From the NCBI GenBank assembly GCA_040219515.1, contig JAVJSI010000017.1, forward strand, positions 62,001 to 126,000: DNA of 64,000 nt. Direction: 5' to 3'. Position 1 is the first letter of the stretch, and the number at the start of each line of letters is the position of its first letter. The position numbers and the translations under genes are program-made. Origin of the DNA: Acidimicrobiales bacterium. Lineage in GTDB: Bacteria > Actinomycetota > Acidimicrobiia > Acidimicrobiales > Aldehydirespiratoraceae. Below, one piece after another: positions 24,113 to 32,798 of this stretch. The notes under the pieces were generated by a model, which saw only the letters and a program-made list of their open reading frames with translations, made no database searches and was not told the DNA's origin.

Positions 24113-25692
24113 TGCGTCACCTGTGCGGCTGGGGAACGATCCAACGCCTCGATCCGCACCGCGACGGCGGCGTGGTCGACTTTGTCGGACCCGGTTCGGG
24201 GAAGTGCGGTCGTCGTTCGGATGAATTCGGGCCGAGCGCTCGGGGGGAGCCTGTCGTGAAGGATGGCGCGAATGGTGTCGACCTCCACGGTCGTCGTCTC
24301 GACGAGCGCGCCGAGCGATCCCGACTCGGTGAGTCCGGCCGCGCTGGCGGAGACTCCGGCGATCGAGTCGAGGGCGGCTTCCACGGCCTCGAGTTCGATG
24401 CGGACGCCGCGAACCTTCACCTGGCGGTCGAGTCGACCGAGGAAGTGAAGCCGGCCGTGGGCATCCCGCTCGACCAGGTCACCGGTTCGATACCACCGTG
24501 TGACGATTCCGCCGGGGCCCACCTCGTCGACGAAGGCTCGGTCCGTCAATTCGGGTTGTGCCCAGTAGCCGGCCATCGCGGTCGCGGTGGACACCCACAG
24601 CTCCCCGAGGGAGCGCTCTTCGGCCTGGGGCGCGTCGTGTTGGCCGACCGGACGAATTCGGCATGCCGTGTCGCCCCACGCCACGCCGATCGGAATCGAC
24701 TCACCGTCGGTGGGTGGCTCGTCGAGATGATGGAAGGTGCACTGGTTCACCTCGGCCGGACCGTAGGCGTTGCTGAATCGTGCGTTGGGGGCGAGCTGCA
24801 TCAGTCGCCGGAGGTCGTTTGCCGGAAACACCTCGCCGCCGAAGATCACCCAACGCAGCGAGGCGAGCGAACGCTCGCTGAGGGCCCCCCGATCGAGAAG
24901 TTGACGCAGAATGGTCGGCACCGAATACCACACCGTGACCCGCTCACTTTCGACGAGTTCAGCGACACTGGCCGGGAACCGCAGCACGGCGTCGGCAACG
25001 AGAACGACCCCGGCGCCGACGAGTGGCGCGGCGTAGAGCTCGAACGTCGACTGATCGAAGTGGAACGGTGCGACGTTGGCCATGCGGTCGCGAGATTCGA
25101 GGCCGTAGCAGTCGGCCGCGATCTCGGCGTATCTCAGGCCGCTGCGGTGTGTGTGGACGATGCTCTTCGGACGACCGGTCGAACCGGAGGTCGTGATCAT
25201 GTACGCCGGGTCGTGGCCGGTGCGGGTGACGGGGCCGGCGGGTTCGGCGGCGGCGACCTCGTCGTCGCTCAGGTGTGGCGCTCCCGCGCCGGGGTCGCAC
25301 CCAATGGTCAGTACCCGGGTGGCGCGGGACGGCCAGTTCCTCGCGGTGCTCGGGTGGAGAAACGCGGCCGCCGGATCGATCCGGCCGAGAACGTCGTCCA
25401 CGGTCGAAGCGCTGCTCCGCGGGTCGATCGGTACGGCAACGGCTCCGGCGTGCATCGCGGCGTGCATCGCGATGTGCGCCGCCGTCGACTTCGGCGAAGC
25501 CACCACGACGCGGTCGCCCGGCGAGATCCCTCGCACGCGCAGGGCCGCGCTCAGCCGAGCGACACGGTCGTGCAGCGTTGCGTAGTCGAGACGATCGTCC
25601 CCGCCGGTAACGGCGTGGGCCGACGGATCGCGTTCGGCCGCTGCCGGGACGAGCTGGGAGAGGAGGTAGGGGCGGGTCGGTCGGAGAATCAC
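24109..25692 (-). CDS. Stand-alone adenylation enzyme (aminoacyl-PCP ligase)
   Basis: This 527-residue ANL-superfamily enzyme has A3 TTSGSTGRPKS, A5 NAYGPAEVNQC, A7 WYRTGDL and A8 GRLDRQVKVRGVRIELEAVE. The last core Lys lies in GSDKVDH. It has no carrier or condensation domain and is coupled to the free PCP by an ATGA overlap and to the upstream cyclodeaminase-like gene by a GTGA overlap. The specificity code reads D-Q-F-S-I-G-A-Q-C and does not match the usual Pro codes, so the substrate is open. Gene order suggests a cyclic amino acid made by the neighbouring enzyme. Confidence 0.88.
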   Translation of the reverse strand: MILRPTRPYLLSQLVPAAAERDPSAHAVTGGDDRLDYATLHDRVARLSAALRVRGISPGDRVVVASPKSTAAHIAMHAAMHAGAVAVPIDPRSSASTVDDVLGRIDPAAAFLHPSTARNWPSRATRVLTIGCDPGAGAPHLSDDEVAAAEPAGPVTRTGHDPAYMITTSGSTGRPKSIVHTHRSGLRYAEIAADCYGLESRDRMANVAPFHFDQSTFELYAAPLVGAGVVLVADAVLRFPASVAELVESERVTVWYSVPTILRQLLDRGALSERSLASLRWVIFGGEVFPANDLRRLMQLAPNARFSNAYGPAEVNQCTFHHLDEPPTDGESIPIGVAWGDTACRIRPVGQHDAPQAEERSLGELWVSTATAMAGYWAQPELTDRAFVDEVGPGGIVTRWYRTGDLVERDAHGRLHFLGRLDRQVKVRGVRIELEAVEAALDSIAGVSASAAGLTESGSLGALVETTTVEVDTIRAILHDRLPPSARPEFIRTTTALPRTGSDKVDHAAVAVRIEALDRSPAAQVTQ

Positions 25693-26741
25693 GGTGTGGA
25701 GCTCGAATAGGGGTCGTGCGGGTCGAAGGGAAGCCGCTCGAGCTCGATGCTGGTCCCGAGGCCGAGTTGTTCTGCCAGCGCGACTGCCAGGCGAAGCGCA
25801 ACGTCGTCCTCCAGCGCCCACCCCGTGGAATCGAACACCGTGAGGCCCGCACGATGACGACGGAACTCGACCGCTCGTTTGGTCACCTCCCAGAGCTCGG
25901 GCCCGATCGCCCCGATGTCGAGCTGCTGGCACTCGCCTTCGACCATGCACTGGTCGAGCGTGTCGGGGACGACGAGGTCGGCCGCGGTCGTGAGAGCTTT
26001 CGGGAGCTCGATCTTGCCGGGGAAATCGGCACCTACGGCATTGACGTGGAGCCAGGGCCGCAGGTCGGTCATCTCGATGACCGGTGGTGCGCCGATTTCG
26101 GCCGAGGTACAGGTGCAGAGCACGTCGACCTCGCCGGCGATGGTCGCCGTGCGGCTCGGCTCGGCGATCTCCACCGCGACGTCGAGGAAGGTGGCGCGAC
26201 GAGGGAACGACGCCGCCACCTCGGGGTCGGTGTCGATTCCGATGATCCGGTCGATGGTGCGGACGCGGCTCACGGCGTGCGCCTGGGTGATGGCCTGCGC
26301 ACCGAGCCCGACGATGCCCAACGTGATGGGCCCGTCCTTGGCGAGGAGGTCGGTGGCGAGTCCGGAGGCGGCGCCGGTCCGAATGGCGGTGAGAAGTGTG
26401 GCGTCCGCGATCGCCACGAGGTGCCCGGTCTCGCTGTCCCACATCGAGGTCGTGGCGATGACACTCGGAATGTCGCGCTGCACCGGGTTGGTCGGGTGAT
26501 AGCCGACCATCTTGATCACGACCGGTCCACCGACCTCGTGGGTCGGCATCCATTCGATGAGGCCGTGGGCGGGTTTCTCATAGCGAAACCCGTCTCGGGC
26601 GCGGCTCTCGTGGACGTCGGCATCGTGGTCGTCGAACCGCGCCCGCAGCGCGTCGATCATCTGGTCCATCAGCGCGTCTCGGCCGACGTGGTTCAACAAC
26701 GCCGAGAGATCCTCGGCCCCCAGGAGAAGTGTCTTCATCAT
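25689..26741 (-). CDS. Ornithine cyclodeaminase / mu-crystallin family enzyme
   Basis: This 350-residue NAD(P)-binding enzyme belongs to the OcdA/mu-crystallin family. It has the substrate region IKMVGYHPTNP, the loop AIRTGAASGLAT and the Rossmann motif GIVGLGAQAITQA. Members convert ornithine to proline, reduce cyclic imines or make diaminopropionate precursors. As the first gene of a three-gene operon with a ligase and a PCP, it most likely supplies their amino acid. ATG 26741 and ATG 26738 are both possible starts; no clear ribosome binding site decides between them. Confidence 0.85.
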   Translation of the reverse strand: MMKTLLLGAEDLSALLNHVGRDALMDQMIDALRARFDDHDADVHESRARDGFRYEKPAHGLIEWMPTHEVGGPVVIKMVGYHPTNPVQRDIPSVIATTSMWDSETGHLVAIADATLLTAIRTGAASGLATDLLAKDGPITLGIVGLGAQAITQAHAVSRVRTIDRIIGIDTDPEVAASFPRRATFLDVAVEIAEPSRTATIAGEVDVLCTCTSAEIGAPPVIEMTDLRPWLHVNAVGADFPGKIELPKALTTAADLVVPDTLDQCMVEGECQQLDIGAIGPELWEVTKRAVEFRRHRAGLTVFDSTGWALEDDVALRLAVALAEQLGLGTSIELERLPFDPHDPYSSSTP

Positions 26742-26901
26742 CGTGTCTACGTGAACGCTGCTCTCCACGGATGCACGGCGAGCCGGTCCGGTCCTCCCTC
26801 CGTGGACCTTCACAGTAGGACCGGATATGGCGCTCGGACTGGGTCGATGCGATCATTTCTTCGTCATGCTCACTCACCCGGAACGCCTGCGATTCGGCGG
26901 G

Positions 26902-27846
26902 ATGTCCGTGCAAAGCGGCCCGGACCGCCTCGGCGACCTCCGCGAGCGCTCGCCGTCGCTCGATGACACCGACGCCATTCGGCGGGCGTTCGAGTCCGAT
27001 GGCTGGGTCTTTCTCCCCGGCCTCCTCGATCGTGAGACCGTCGAGGCCGCTCGTGAGGAGCTGCTGTTGAAGTACGCGATCGTGGGCGAGATCGACGACC
27101 GTTTCTCGCTCGATGAGGCGATCGCCGGCGATCGCGCCGGTCTACCCACGGCGAATCTTCGGGTTCTGACCGAGAGCCTGCGCCGCGGGAGTCGCTACGA
27201 GTCGGTGATTCTCGCGCCTGAGCTCATCGACGTCGTGGGGTCGATTCTCGGCGGTGCCGTGCAGCCCTACGACTTCCGTTGGCCTCGGCTGGCACGACCG
27301 GGCGAGGGGTGCGGCTTCCACTGCGACGGGCCGTACATGAATCGCGGCACCGACCGACACCTTTCGACCTGGATCCCGCTCGGACGGATCGAGCCTCACG
27401 AAGGCGCACTGATGATCCTCGAAGGAAGCCACGACAACCACGAACTGGCCGAGGGCTACCTTCGCAAAGACGCCGACCGCGACGGTCTGGTGTGGCTCTC
27501 CGACGATCCGGCAGAGGTGCAGGAACGCTACGGAAAGCGTTGGCTCACCACGACGTTCGAACCGGGTGATGTGCTGGTCTTCTCCATGAGCTGCGTACAC
27601 GGCGCGTTGGACAACGAATCCATCGAGGGCCGATGTCGACTCTCGACCGACAGCCGATACCTGCTCGCAGGCGAGGTCCCCGACGAACGATGGAACGGCG
27701 ACGATCTCAACCCTCACGGAGAGGGTCGGGTGTTCTATCCCGGTCTCGGGAACTGGGAGAACGCCGACTTCCAGGACGAGTGGAAGTTCGTGGACGAGCG
27801 GGGCCGTCTCGTGCTGCCCGATCGAGCACCGGATCCCGAGCACTGA
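26902..27846 (+). CDS. Phytanoyl-CoA dioxygenase (PhyH) family oxygenase
   Basis: This 314-residue non-haem Fe(II)/2-oxoglutarate oxygenase has the HxD motif at His140 and Asp142 (FHCDGPY), a distal His233 in CVHGALDN and an Arg at about 244-246 for 2-oxoglutarate. Because the Asp is kept, hydroxylation or another oxidation is expected rather than halogenation. It lies between the ligase operon and the flavin dehydrogenase gene and probably tailors the peptide. In-frame ATGs at 26827 and 26866 are alternative starts; 26902 was taken because the upstream codons are less GC-rich at the third position. Confidence 0.82.
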   Translation: MSVQSGPDRLGDLRERSPSLDDTDAIRRAFESDGWVFLPGLLDRETVEAAREELLLKYAIVGEIDDRFSLDEAIAGDRAGLPTANLRVLTESLRRGSRYESVILAPELIDVVGSILGGAVQPYDFRWPRLARPGEGCGFHCDGPYMNRGTDRHLSTWIPLGRIEPHEGALMILEGSHDNHELAEGYLRKDADRDGLVWLSDDPAEVQERYGKRWLTTTFEPGDVLVFSMSCVHGALDNESIEGRCRLSTDSRYLLAGEVPDERWNGDDLNPHGEGRVFYPGLGNWENADFQDEWKFVDERGRLVLPDRAPDPEH

Positions 27847-27930
27847 TCCGCAGAGCCCATTTACGGACCCGACGCTGCGGTGGCACCCTGTGTGCCAACC
27901 GGAGATCCGACTCCCGCGACCGATCGAAGC

Positions 27931-29121
27931 ATGATGTCACGACAACCTTCCCCCGAGCTCGTGGTCTCCGCGATGCTCGAGCGGGGTCACCCGATCAAGG
28001 CCGAGATGGCGGACTGGGCACGCGCCGCGCTCGATCCCGGCGACATGGTTGCGCGGGATCTCGAATGTGAGTTCTTCCGCGAGGGCTGGGAACGCATCGC
28101 CGCTCGGGGCGTTCTGGGTTCCATCATCCCGACCGTCCACGGTGGCCAGGGACTCGACGTCGTCACGGCCGCGCTCATGCTCGAGGGACTCGGGCTCGGC
28201 TGTCTCGACAATGGACTCGTCTATGGCGTGGCCTCACAGATGCTCAGCTTCCAGGAGGCGATTCTCCACTTCGGCTCGCCGGCGCAAAAGCAGTACGTGC
28301 TCGGGCCGGCGTGCGCCGGTGCACTGATCGGCGCGTTCGCGATCACCGAGGCCGAGTCGGGAAGCGACGCGTACTCGCTGGCGACCACCGCCACCCGTCG
28401 CGGCGACACCTGGATCCTCGACGGCGAGAAGTCCCACATCACCCTGGCTCCGGTTGCCGATGTCGCGGTGGTGTTCGCCCGCACCGATCCAGATCTCGGC
28501 CGATGGGGCATCACCGCCTTCCTGGTCCATCGCGACCGACCGGGCGTGACGTTCTCCGACACCCGACCGAAGATGGGCCTTCGGACGACGCCGTTCGGCA
28601 ACATCGTGCTCGACGGCTACGAGGCGAGCACCGACGACATGCTCGGCAACGAGGGAAGCGGGGCCAGTCTGTTCGCCACGTGTATGGAGAGCGAGCGGTC
28701 GATGATCATGGCGTCGCATCTCGGTGCCGCCGAACGGTTGGTCGACGAGGCGATCTCCCGGGCGAACGAACGTGAGCAGTTCGGCCGTCCGATCGGCACG
28801 TTCCAGGCGGTCTCACATCGCCTGGTCGACATGACCATGCGGCTCGAGGCGGCGCGACTGCAGGTCTACAAGGCGACCGCCGCCTTCGGCGCGGGCAAGG
28901 CGACGCTCCCGGCTGCGATGGCCAAGCTGGCTGCCTCGGAGGCGATCGCCGCGATCGGAATCGACGCCGCGCGCATCCATGGGGCCCGTGGCTACGTAAC
29001 AGAGTACGAAGTCGAACGAGAGGTGAGAGATGCGCTTGGATCGCTGGTCTATGCAGGAACGTCGGATGTGCAGAAAAACACCATTGCTGCGCTCCTCGGT
29101 GTCCGCGGTCAGGGTTCCTGA
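27931..29121 (+). CDS. Acyl-CoA dehydrogenase-like flavoenzyme, possibly PltE/RedW-type
   Basis: This 396-residue FAD enzyme of the acyl-CoA dehydrogenase superfamily has IPTVHGGQGLD, LGLGCLDNGLV, FAITEAESGSDAYSL, REQFGRPIGTFQAVSHRL and YAGTSDVQKNTIA. Several of these read like the prolyl-carrier dehydrogenases PltE and RedW, which oxidise a carrier-bound prolyl group. With a ligase, a free PCP and an OCD-family gene nearby, oxidation of a PCP-bound amino acid is more likely than fatty acid oxidation. ATG 27931 was chosen over an in-frame GTG at 27880. Confidence 0.82.
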   Translation: MMSRQPSPELVVSAMLERGHPIKAEMADWARAALDPGDMVARDLECEFFREGWERIAARGVLGSIIPTVHGGQGLDVVTAALMLEGLGLGCLDNGLVYGVASQMLSFQEAILHFGSPAQKQYVLGPACAGALIGAFAITEAESGSDAYSLATTATRRGDTWILDGEKSHITLAPVADVAVVFARTDPDLGRWGITAFLVHRDRPGVTFSDTRPKMGLRTTPFGNIVLDGYEASTDDMLGNEGSGASLFATCMESERSMIMASHLGAAERLVDEAISRANEREQFGRPIGTFQAVSHRLVDMTMRLEAARLQVYKATAAFGAGKATLPAAMAKLAASEAIAAIGIDAARIHGARGYVTEYEVEREVRDALGSLVYAGTSDVQKNTIAALLGVRGQGS

Positions 29122-29122
29122 C

Positions 29123-30448
29123 GTGAGAAGTCACTCACGACCGACCCGGCGGATCTTCGCCTTTCTCGCTGTCCTCCTCGTGCTGAGCACGGCGCTAGCC
29201 GGCCCGGCCGCTGCACACCGCAACGACGAGTCCTACGTGTACCTCGATGTCGGCGACGACGATCTGCGCGGCAGCGTGCAATTGCCCTATCCCGACGTGC
29301 GAACGGTGCTCGGTCTCACGCTGGCCGGATCGGTCGCAGAGCTCCGCGACGAGATCGAGGAGAACCTCGAACTTCTCCAGAACTATGCCGCCGATCGCAC
29401 CTCAATCGGCAGCGAGAATGCTGAATGGACCCTGACCTTCGACTCGTTCGACCTGCTGGAAGAGGAGGGCGTCGACGGCGACGGGCTCGGCTACGTGATC
29501 CTCCCGTTCGTGGTCGAGCTCGGCGGCTCGGAGGTTCCACAACGAATCGTGGTCGAGTTCACGCCGTTTCTCGACGAGATCCCGGACCGCAACAACATCG
29601 CCCTGATCTCCAACGACTGGAAGCGAGGGGTCATCGGCAGCGAGGCGAACGAACTCGTGGTCTTCTCCGCCGACTCCCGGTCCGGGGTGATCGATCTCGG
29701 CGATGCAAGTCAGTGGAAGAACTTCGACGCCAGCATCGACCTCGGCATCGATCACATTCGCACCGGACCCGATCACATCTTCTTCATCCTCGTTCTCCTG
29801 CTGCCATCGGTCCTGGTACTCGGCCCGCGGGGATGGGAACCGGCGCCGCGGTTCCGATCGTCGCTCTGGCGAGTGCTCGTCGTGGCAACGATGTTCACTC
29901 TGGCCCACTCGATCACCTTCACGCTGGCCGGTCTCGATCTCGTCCCGCTTCCTCCCTCGAAGTTCACCGAGACGCTGATCGCGCTCTCGGTCGCCGTTGC
30001 TGCGCTCAACAACCTCAAGCCGATTCTCGGTCGTCGGGAATGGCTGATTGCATTCGTGTTCGGCCTGTTCCACGGACTGGGGTTCGCGGGATTCGTCGAG
30101 GATCTCGAGATCAACCGCGCCACGCAGCTGGTGTCCTTGCTCGGCCGCAATGTGGGGATCGAGATCGGTCAGGCGGTGATCGTTCTCATCACCTTCCCCG
30201 CCCTCTTCCTGCTGAGTCGCACCTCGCTCTATCGACGGTTCTTCGTCGCGGCGACTGTCGCGCTTGCGGCCGTCAGCACCGTGTGGGTGTTCGAGCGGCT
30301 CTTCGAGTTCGACGCGGGGATCAACGATTGGGTCGACAAGCTGGTGAAGTGGCCGCGTTCGCTGGTGCTCTGCGTCATCCTGACGGGCGTGATCGGGGCG
30401 TATGTGGCGTTCGCGCAACGCCGACGGCCTGCTCTGGTGGATGCATGA
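29123..30448 (+). CDS. HupE/UreJ-like membrane protein with extracytoplasmic domain
   Basis: This 441-residue protein has an N-terminal signal sequence ending near GPAAAH and an extracytoplasmic beta-rich domain to about residue 205. A membrane domain of six to seven helices follows, containing GIDHIRTGPDHIFFIL and FGLFHGLGFAGFVEDL. This matches the HupE/UreJ_2 family, whose members are thought to move nickel or other metals. The GTG start is 2 bases after the dehydrogenase stop, and the next gene overlaps by ATGA, so it bridges the peptide and polysaccharide regions. The substrate is unknown. Confidence 0.75.
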   Translation: MRSHSRPTRRIFAFLAVLLVLSTALAGPAAAHRNDESYVYLDVGDDDLRGSVQLPYPDVRTVLGLTLAGSVAELRDEIEENLELLQNYAADRTSIGSENAEWTLTFDSFDLLEEEGVDGDGLGYVILPFVVELGGSEVPQRIVVEFTPFLDEIPDRNNIALISNDWKRGVIGSEANELVVFSADSRSGVIDLGDASQWKNFDASIDLGIDHIRTGPDHIFFILVLLLPSVLVLGPRGWEPAPRFRSSLWRVLVVATMFTLAHSITFTLAGLDLVPLPPSKFTETLIALSVAVAALNNLKPILGRREWLIAFVFGLFHGLGFAGFVEDLEINRATQLVSLLGRNVGIEIGQAVIVLITFPALFLLSRTSLYRRFFVAATVALAAVSTVWVFERLFEFDAGINDWVDKLVKWPRSLVLCVILTGVIGAYVAFAQRRRPALVDA

Positions 30449-30927
30449 CCGTGCCGAACGAGCGGCAGAAGATCGCGCCCGACGTCGTGGTGGGCGAGGG
30501 CGTCGTGATCAACGACTTCGTGAACCTCTACGGCTGCACCATCGGTGATGGGTCGATGATCGGCCCGTTCGTCGAGGTGCAGCGCGATGTCGTGATCGGT
30601 GTTCGCTGCAAGATCTCCAGCCACACCTTCGTCTGCAGCGGCGTCACGATCGAGGACGAGGTCTTCGTCGGCCACGGCGTGATGTTCACCAACGATCGAC
30701 GTCCCCGAGCCACCAATCCCGATGGCTCGCCGCAAACCACGGACGACTGGACCTTGGAGCTCACCCACGTCGAACGGGGGGCGAGCATCGGTTCGGGCGC
30801 CACGATCCTGCCCGGTGTGCGCATCGGCGCCGGCGCCCTGGTTGCGGCTGGAGCGGTCGTCACGCGCGACGTCGATGCCGGCGCGACTGTCGCGGGCGTG
30901 CCGGCGCGACCGAGGTCGACGCCCTAG
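30445..30927 (+). CDS. Hexapeptide-repeat acetyltransferase, WbpD/WlbB-like
   Basis: This 160-residue left-handed beta-helix acyltransferase consists of hexapeptide repeats, starting with VVVGEGVVINDFVNLYGCTI. The loop FTNDRRPRATNPDG is characteristic of WlbB/WbpD enzymes, which acetylate the 3-amino group of UDP-2-acetamido-3-amino-2,3-dideoxyglucuronate. A WbpE-like aminotransferase and a WbpB-like dehydrogenase lie close by on the other strand, which supports the role. It overlaps the preceding gene by 4 bases and ends 3 bases before a convergent glycosyltransferase gene. Confidence 0.85.
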   Translation: MTVPNERQKIAPDVVVGEGVVINDFVNLYGCTIGDGSMIGPFVEVQRDVVIGVRCKISSHTFVCSGVTIEDEVFVGHGVMFTNDRRPRATNPDGSPQTTDDWTLELTHVERGASIGSGATILPGVRIGAGALVAAGAVVTRDVDAGATVAGVPARPRSTP

Positions 30928-30930
30928 CGC

Positions 30931-32121
30931 TCAGCGCCGCGCTCGTTCGTAAGCGGCCAGGAGCGCGGGGACCTGGTGTTCCCAGGCAAGCACCTCTCGG
31001 GCCCGAGTTCGCCCGTCTTCGGCGAGTCGGCGGCGACGTTCGGGATCGTCGAGCAGCCGGCCGAGCGCGTCGGCGAGCGATCGCGGTGTGGCCTCGGTCG
31101 CGTATTCGGCGAGATCGCCGGCCGATCGTCGCGATTCGGCGAGGTCGTACATCGCGATCGGAGAACCCACGGCGAGGTACTCCAGCACCTTGATCATCGT
31201 GGACATCTCGTTGAGCGGGAGAGGCGGGTCCGGGCAGCAGCAGACGTCGGCTGACGCAAGGAGATCGGGCACTTCATCGGCGGGGATCCGCCCGGTGAAG
31301 GTCAGGTGACCGGAGATCCCGAGGTCGGCTCCGAGTTGCCGGAGCGATTCCAGCTCCGGGCCATCGCCGATCAGGAGGCACTGGACGTCGCGCCCGTCGA
31401 CGACCAGATGATGCACCGCGTGAACCAGGTGGTCGACGCCGTCCTGCACCGCCATCGTCCCGACGTAGCCGATGAGTTCGGCGCGGCCGGCGTGCCATGC
31501 CGGGTCGGCGGTCGGCTCTGCAAAGCGGTCGAGTTCGGGTCCGTTGCGCACGACGAACACCCGGTCGGGTGCCTTCTGTCCGCGTTGGATCGCGATGTCG
31601 CGGTACGAGGTGTTGGTCGACATCACGACGTCGGCGCTTCGGAGACAGAGCCGCTCGGCCAGCTGCAGCGTTCGGTGCACGACACCGCCTACGGCATCGT
31701 CCGAGCGTTTCGAGATCCACAGCTCCGGCGAGAGGTCGTGATGATCGAACACGACTCCGGCGCCGAGCGCCTTGAGCGGCAGCGTGGAGAGGAACAACAC
31801 ATCGGGTGGATTGCAGAGTTGCACGACGTCGATGCGGCCGCGGGCGCGGATCCGGAGCGAACCCACGAGTACCTGGGCGACGGCGGCGGCGTACTCGGCG
31901 ATGAATGCGACGGCGGAGTCCTTCGCTTCGGGGAGTCGGAAACGGTGAATCGAGATCTCGTCGACGACCTCGCGACGGGCTTCGGCGCGGCCGGATCGTG
32001 GGCAGAGGACGACGACCTCCCAACCGTGGTCCCGCAGGGCGCGAGCTTGATTCCAGACTCGCTGGTCGCCGGGCACCGACTCGTTCTCGACGACGATCAG
32101 GACGCGCTGCGTCGTCGTCAC
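30931..32121 (-). CDS. Glycosyltransferase family 4
   Basis: This 396-residue GT-B glycosyltransferase has the N-terminal pattern VENESVPGDQRVWNQARAL common in actinobacterial exopolysaccharide transferases, then FDHHDLSPELW and a C-terminal GT4 domain with IGYVGTMAVQDGVDHLVHAV and VKVLEYLAVG-like sequence (IKVLEYLAVGSP). It should add a sugar to a lipid-linked chain at the cytoplasmic face. Its ATG overlaps the stop of the initiating transferase by 4 bases, placing it last in a four-gene operon. Confidence 0.88.
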   Translation of the reverse strand: MTTTQRVLIVVENESVPGDQRVWNQARALRDHGWEVVVLCPRSGRAEARREVVDEISIHRFRLPEAKDSAVAFIAEYAAAVAQVLVGSLRIRARGRIDVVQLCNPPDVLFLSTLPLKALGAGVVFDHHDLSPELWISKRSDDAVGGVVHRTLQLAERLCLRSADVVMSTNTSYRDIAIQRGQKAPDRVFVVRNGPELDRFAEPTADPAWHAGRAELIGYVGTMAVQDGVDHLVHAVHHLVVDGRDVQCLLIGDGPELESLRQLGADLGISGHLTFTGRIPADEVPDLLASADVCCCPDPPLPLNEMSTMIKVLEYLAVGSPIAMYDLAESRRSAGDLAEYATEATPRSLADALGRLLDDPERRRRLAEDGRTRAREVLAWEHQVPALLAAYERARR

Positions 32122-32798
32122 CGGGCGCCCCGTGGGTTCGCAACGAGAGCCCTCAGGGTCCAGACGATGATCCGGAGGTCGAGCAGGGGGTTCCGGCGAG
32201 CGACGTATTCGAGGTCGAGATCGAGCATGGTTCGCATGTCGACCTGATTTCGTGCGGTGGCCTGCCAGAGTCCGGTGATGCCGGGGAGAACTGCGAAACG
32301 GGCGTGATCCCCCTCGCGGTACAACTCGACCTCGTAGTCGAGAGCCGGGCGTGGACCGACGAGCGCCATCTCGCCGCGGACGATGTTGACCAACTGCGGG
32401 AGCTCGTCGAGCCCGGTGGCGCGCAGGAAGCGACCGACCCGGGTGATTCGATCATCGTTCTCGAGCTTGTACGTGCCGTCGGTTCCGGCCGAGGCGACGA
32501 CTTCGTCCTCGCCGGCCGCGAGCAGCGTCGTGACATAGCTGCGGTGACGTTCGTCGCTGACGTCGACGCGCATCGAACGGAACTTCAGCATCGTGAACGT
32601 CTGCTGTCGGTGACCCACCCGTCGTTGTCGAAAGAGGGCCGGTCCGTCGGAATCGAGTCGGGTGAGCAGCGCGATCAGCAACAGGAGCGGGCTCAGTGCG
32701 ACGAGCGCGACGAGCGCGATCGTCCGGTCGATCGCCGGTGTCGCGAATCGGTACCACGTTGCCCACCGAGCAGAACGCTGGGCGTCGTCGTCGCTCAT
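32118..32798 (-). CDS. Initiating sugar-phosphate transferase (bacterial sugar transferase family)
   Basis: This 226-residue monotopic phosphoglycosyl transferase moves a sugar phosphate from a nucleotide sugar to undecaprenyl phosphate, starting repeat-unit assembly. A membrane segment lies near residue 30. The catalytic core shows FRQRRVGHRQQTF, FRSMR, GLDELPQLVNIVRGEMALVG and PGITGLWQ, all family signatures. ATG 32798 overlaps the stop of the aminotransferase. The short length fits the PglC/WcaJ C-terminal core type without extra N-terminal helices. Confidence 0.9.
   Translation of the reverse strand: MSDDDAQRSARWATWYRFATPAIDRTIALVALVALSPLLLLIALLTRLDSDGPALFRQRRVGHRQQTFTMLKFRSMRVDVSDERHRSYVTTLLAAGEDEVVASAGTDGTYKLENDDRITRVGRFLRATGLDELPQLVNIVRGEMALVGPRPALDYEVELYREGDHARFAVLPGITGLWQATARNQVDMRTMLDLDLEYVARRNPLLDLRIIVWTLRALVANPRGAR

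Noticed and set aside
26902-27846. PhyH protein as a halogenase
   Set aside because: The iron-binding Asp is present (HCD), whereas halogenases of this family lack it.
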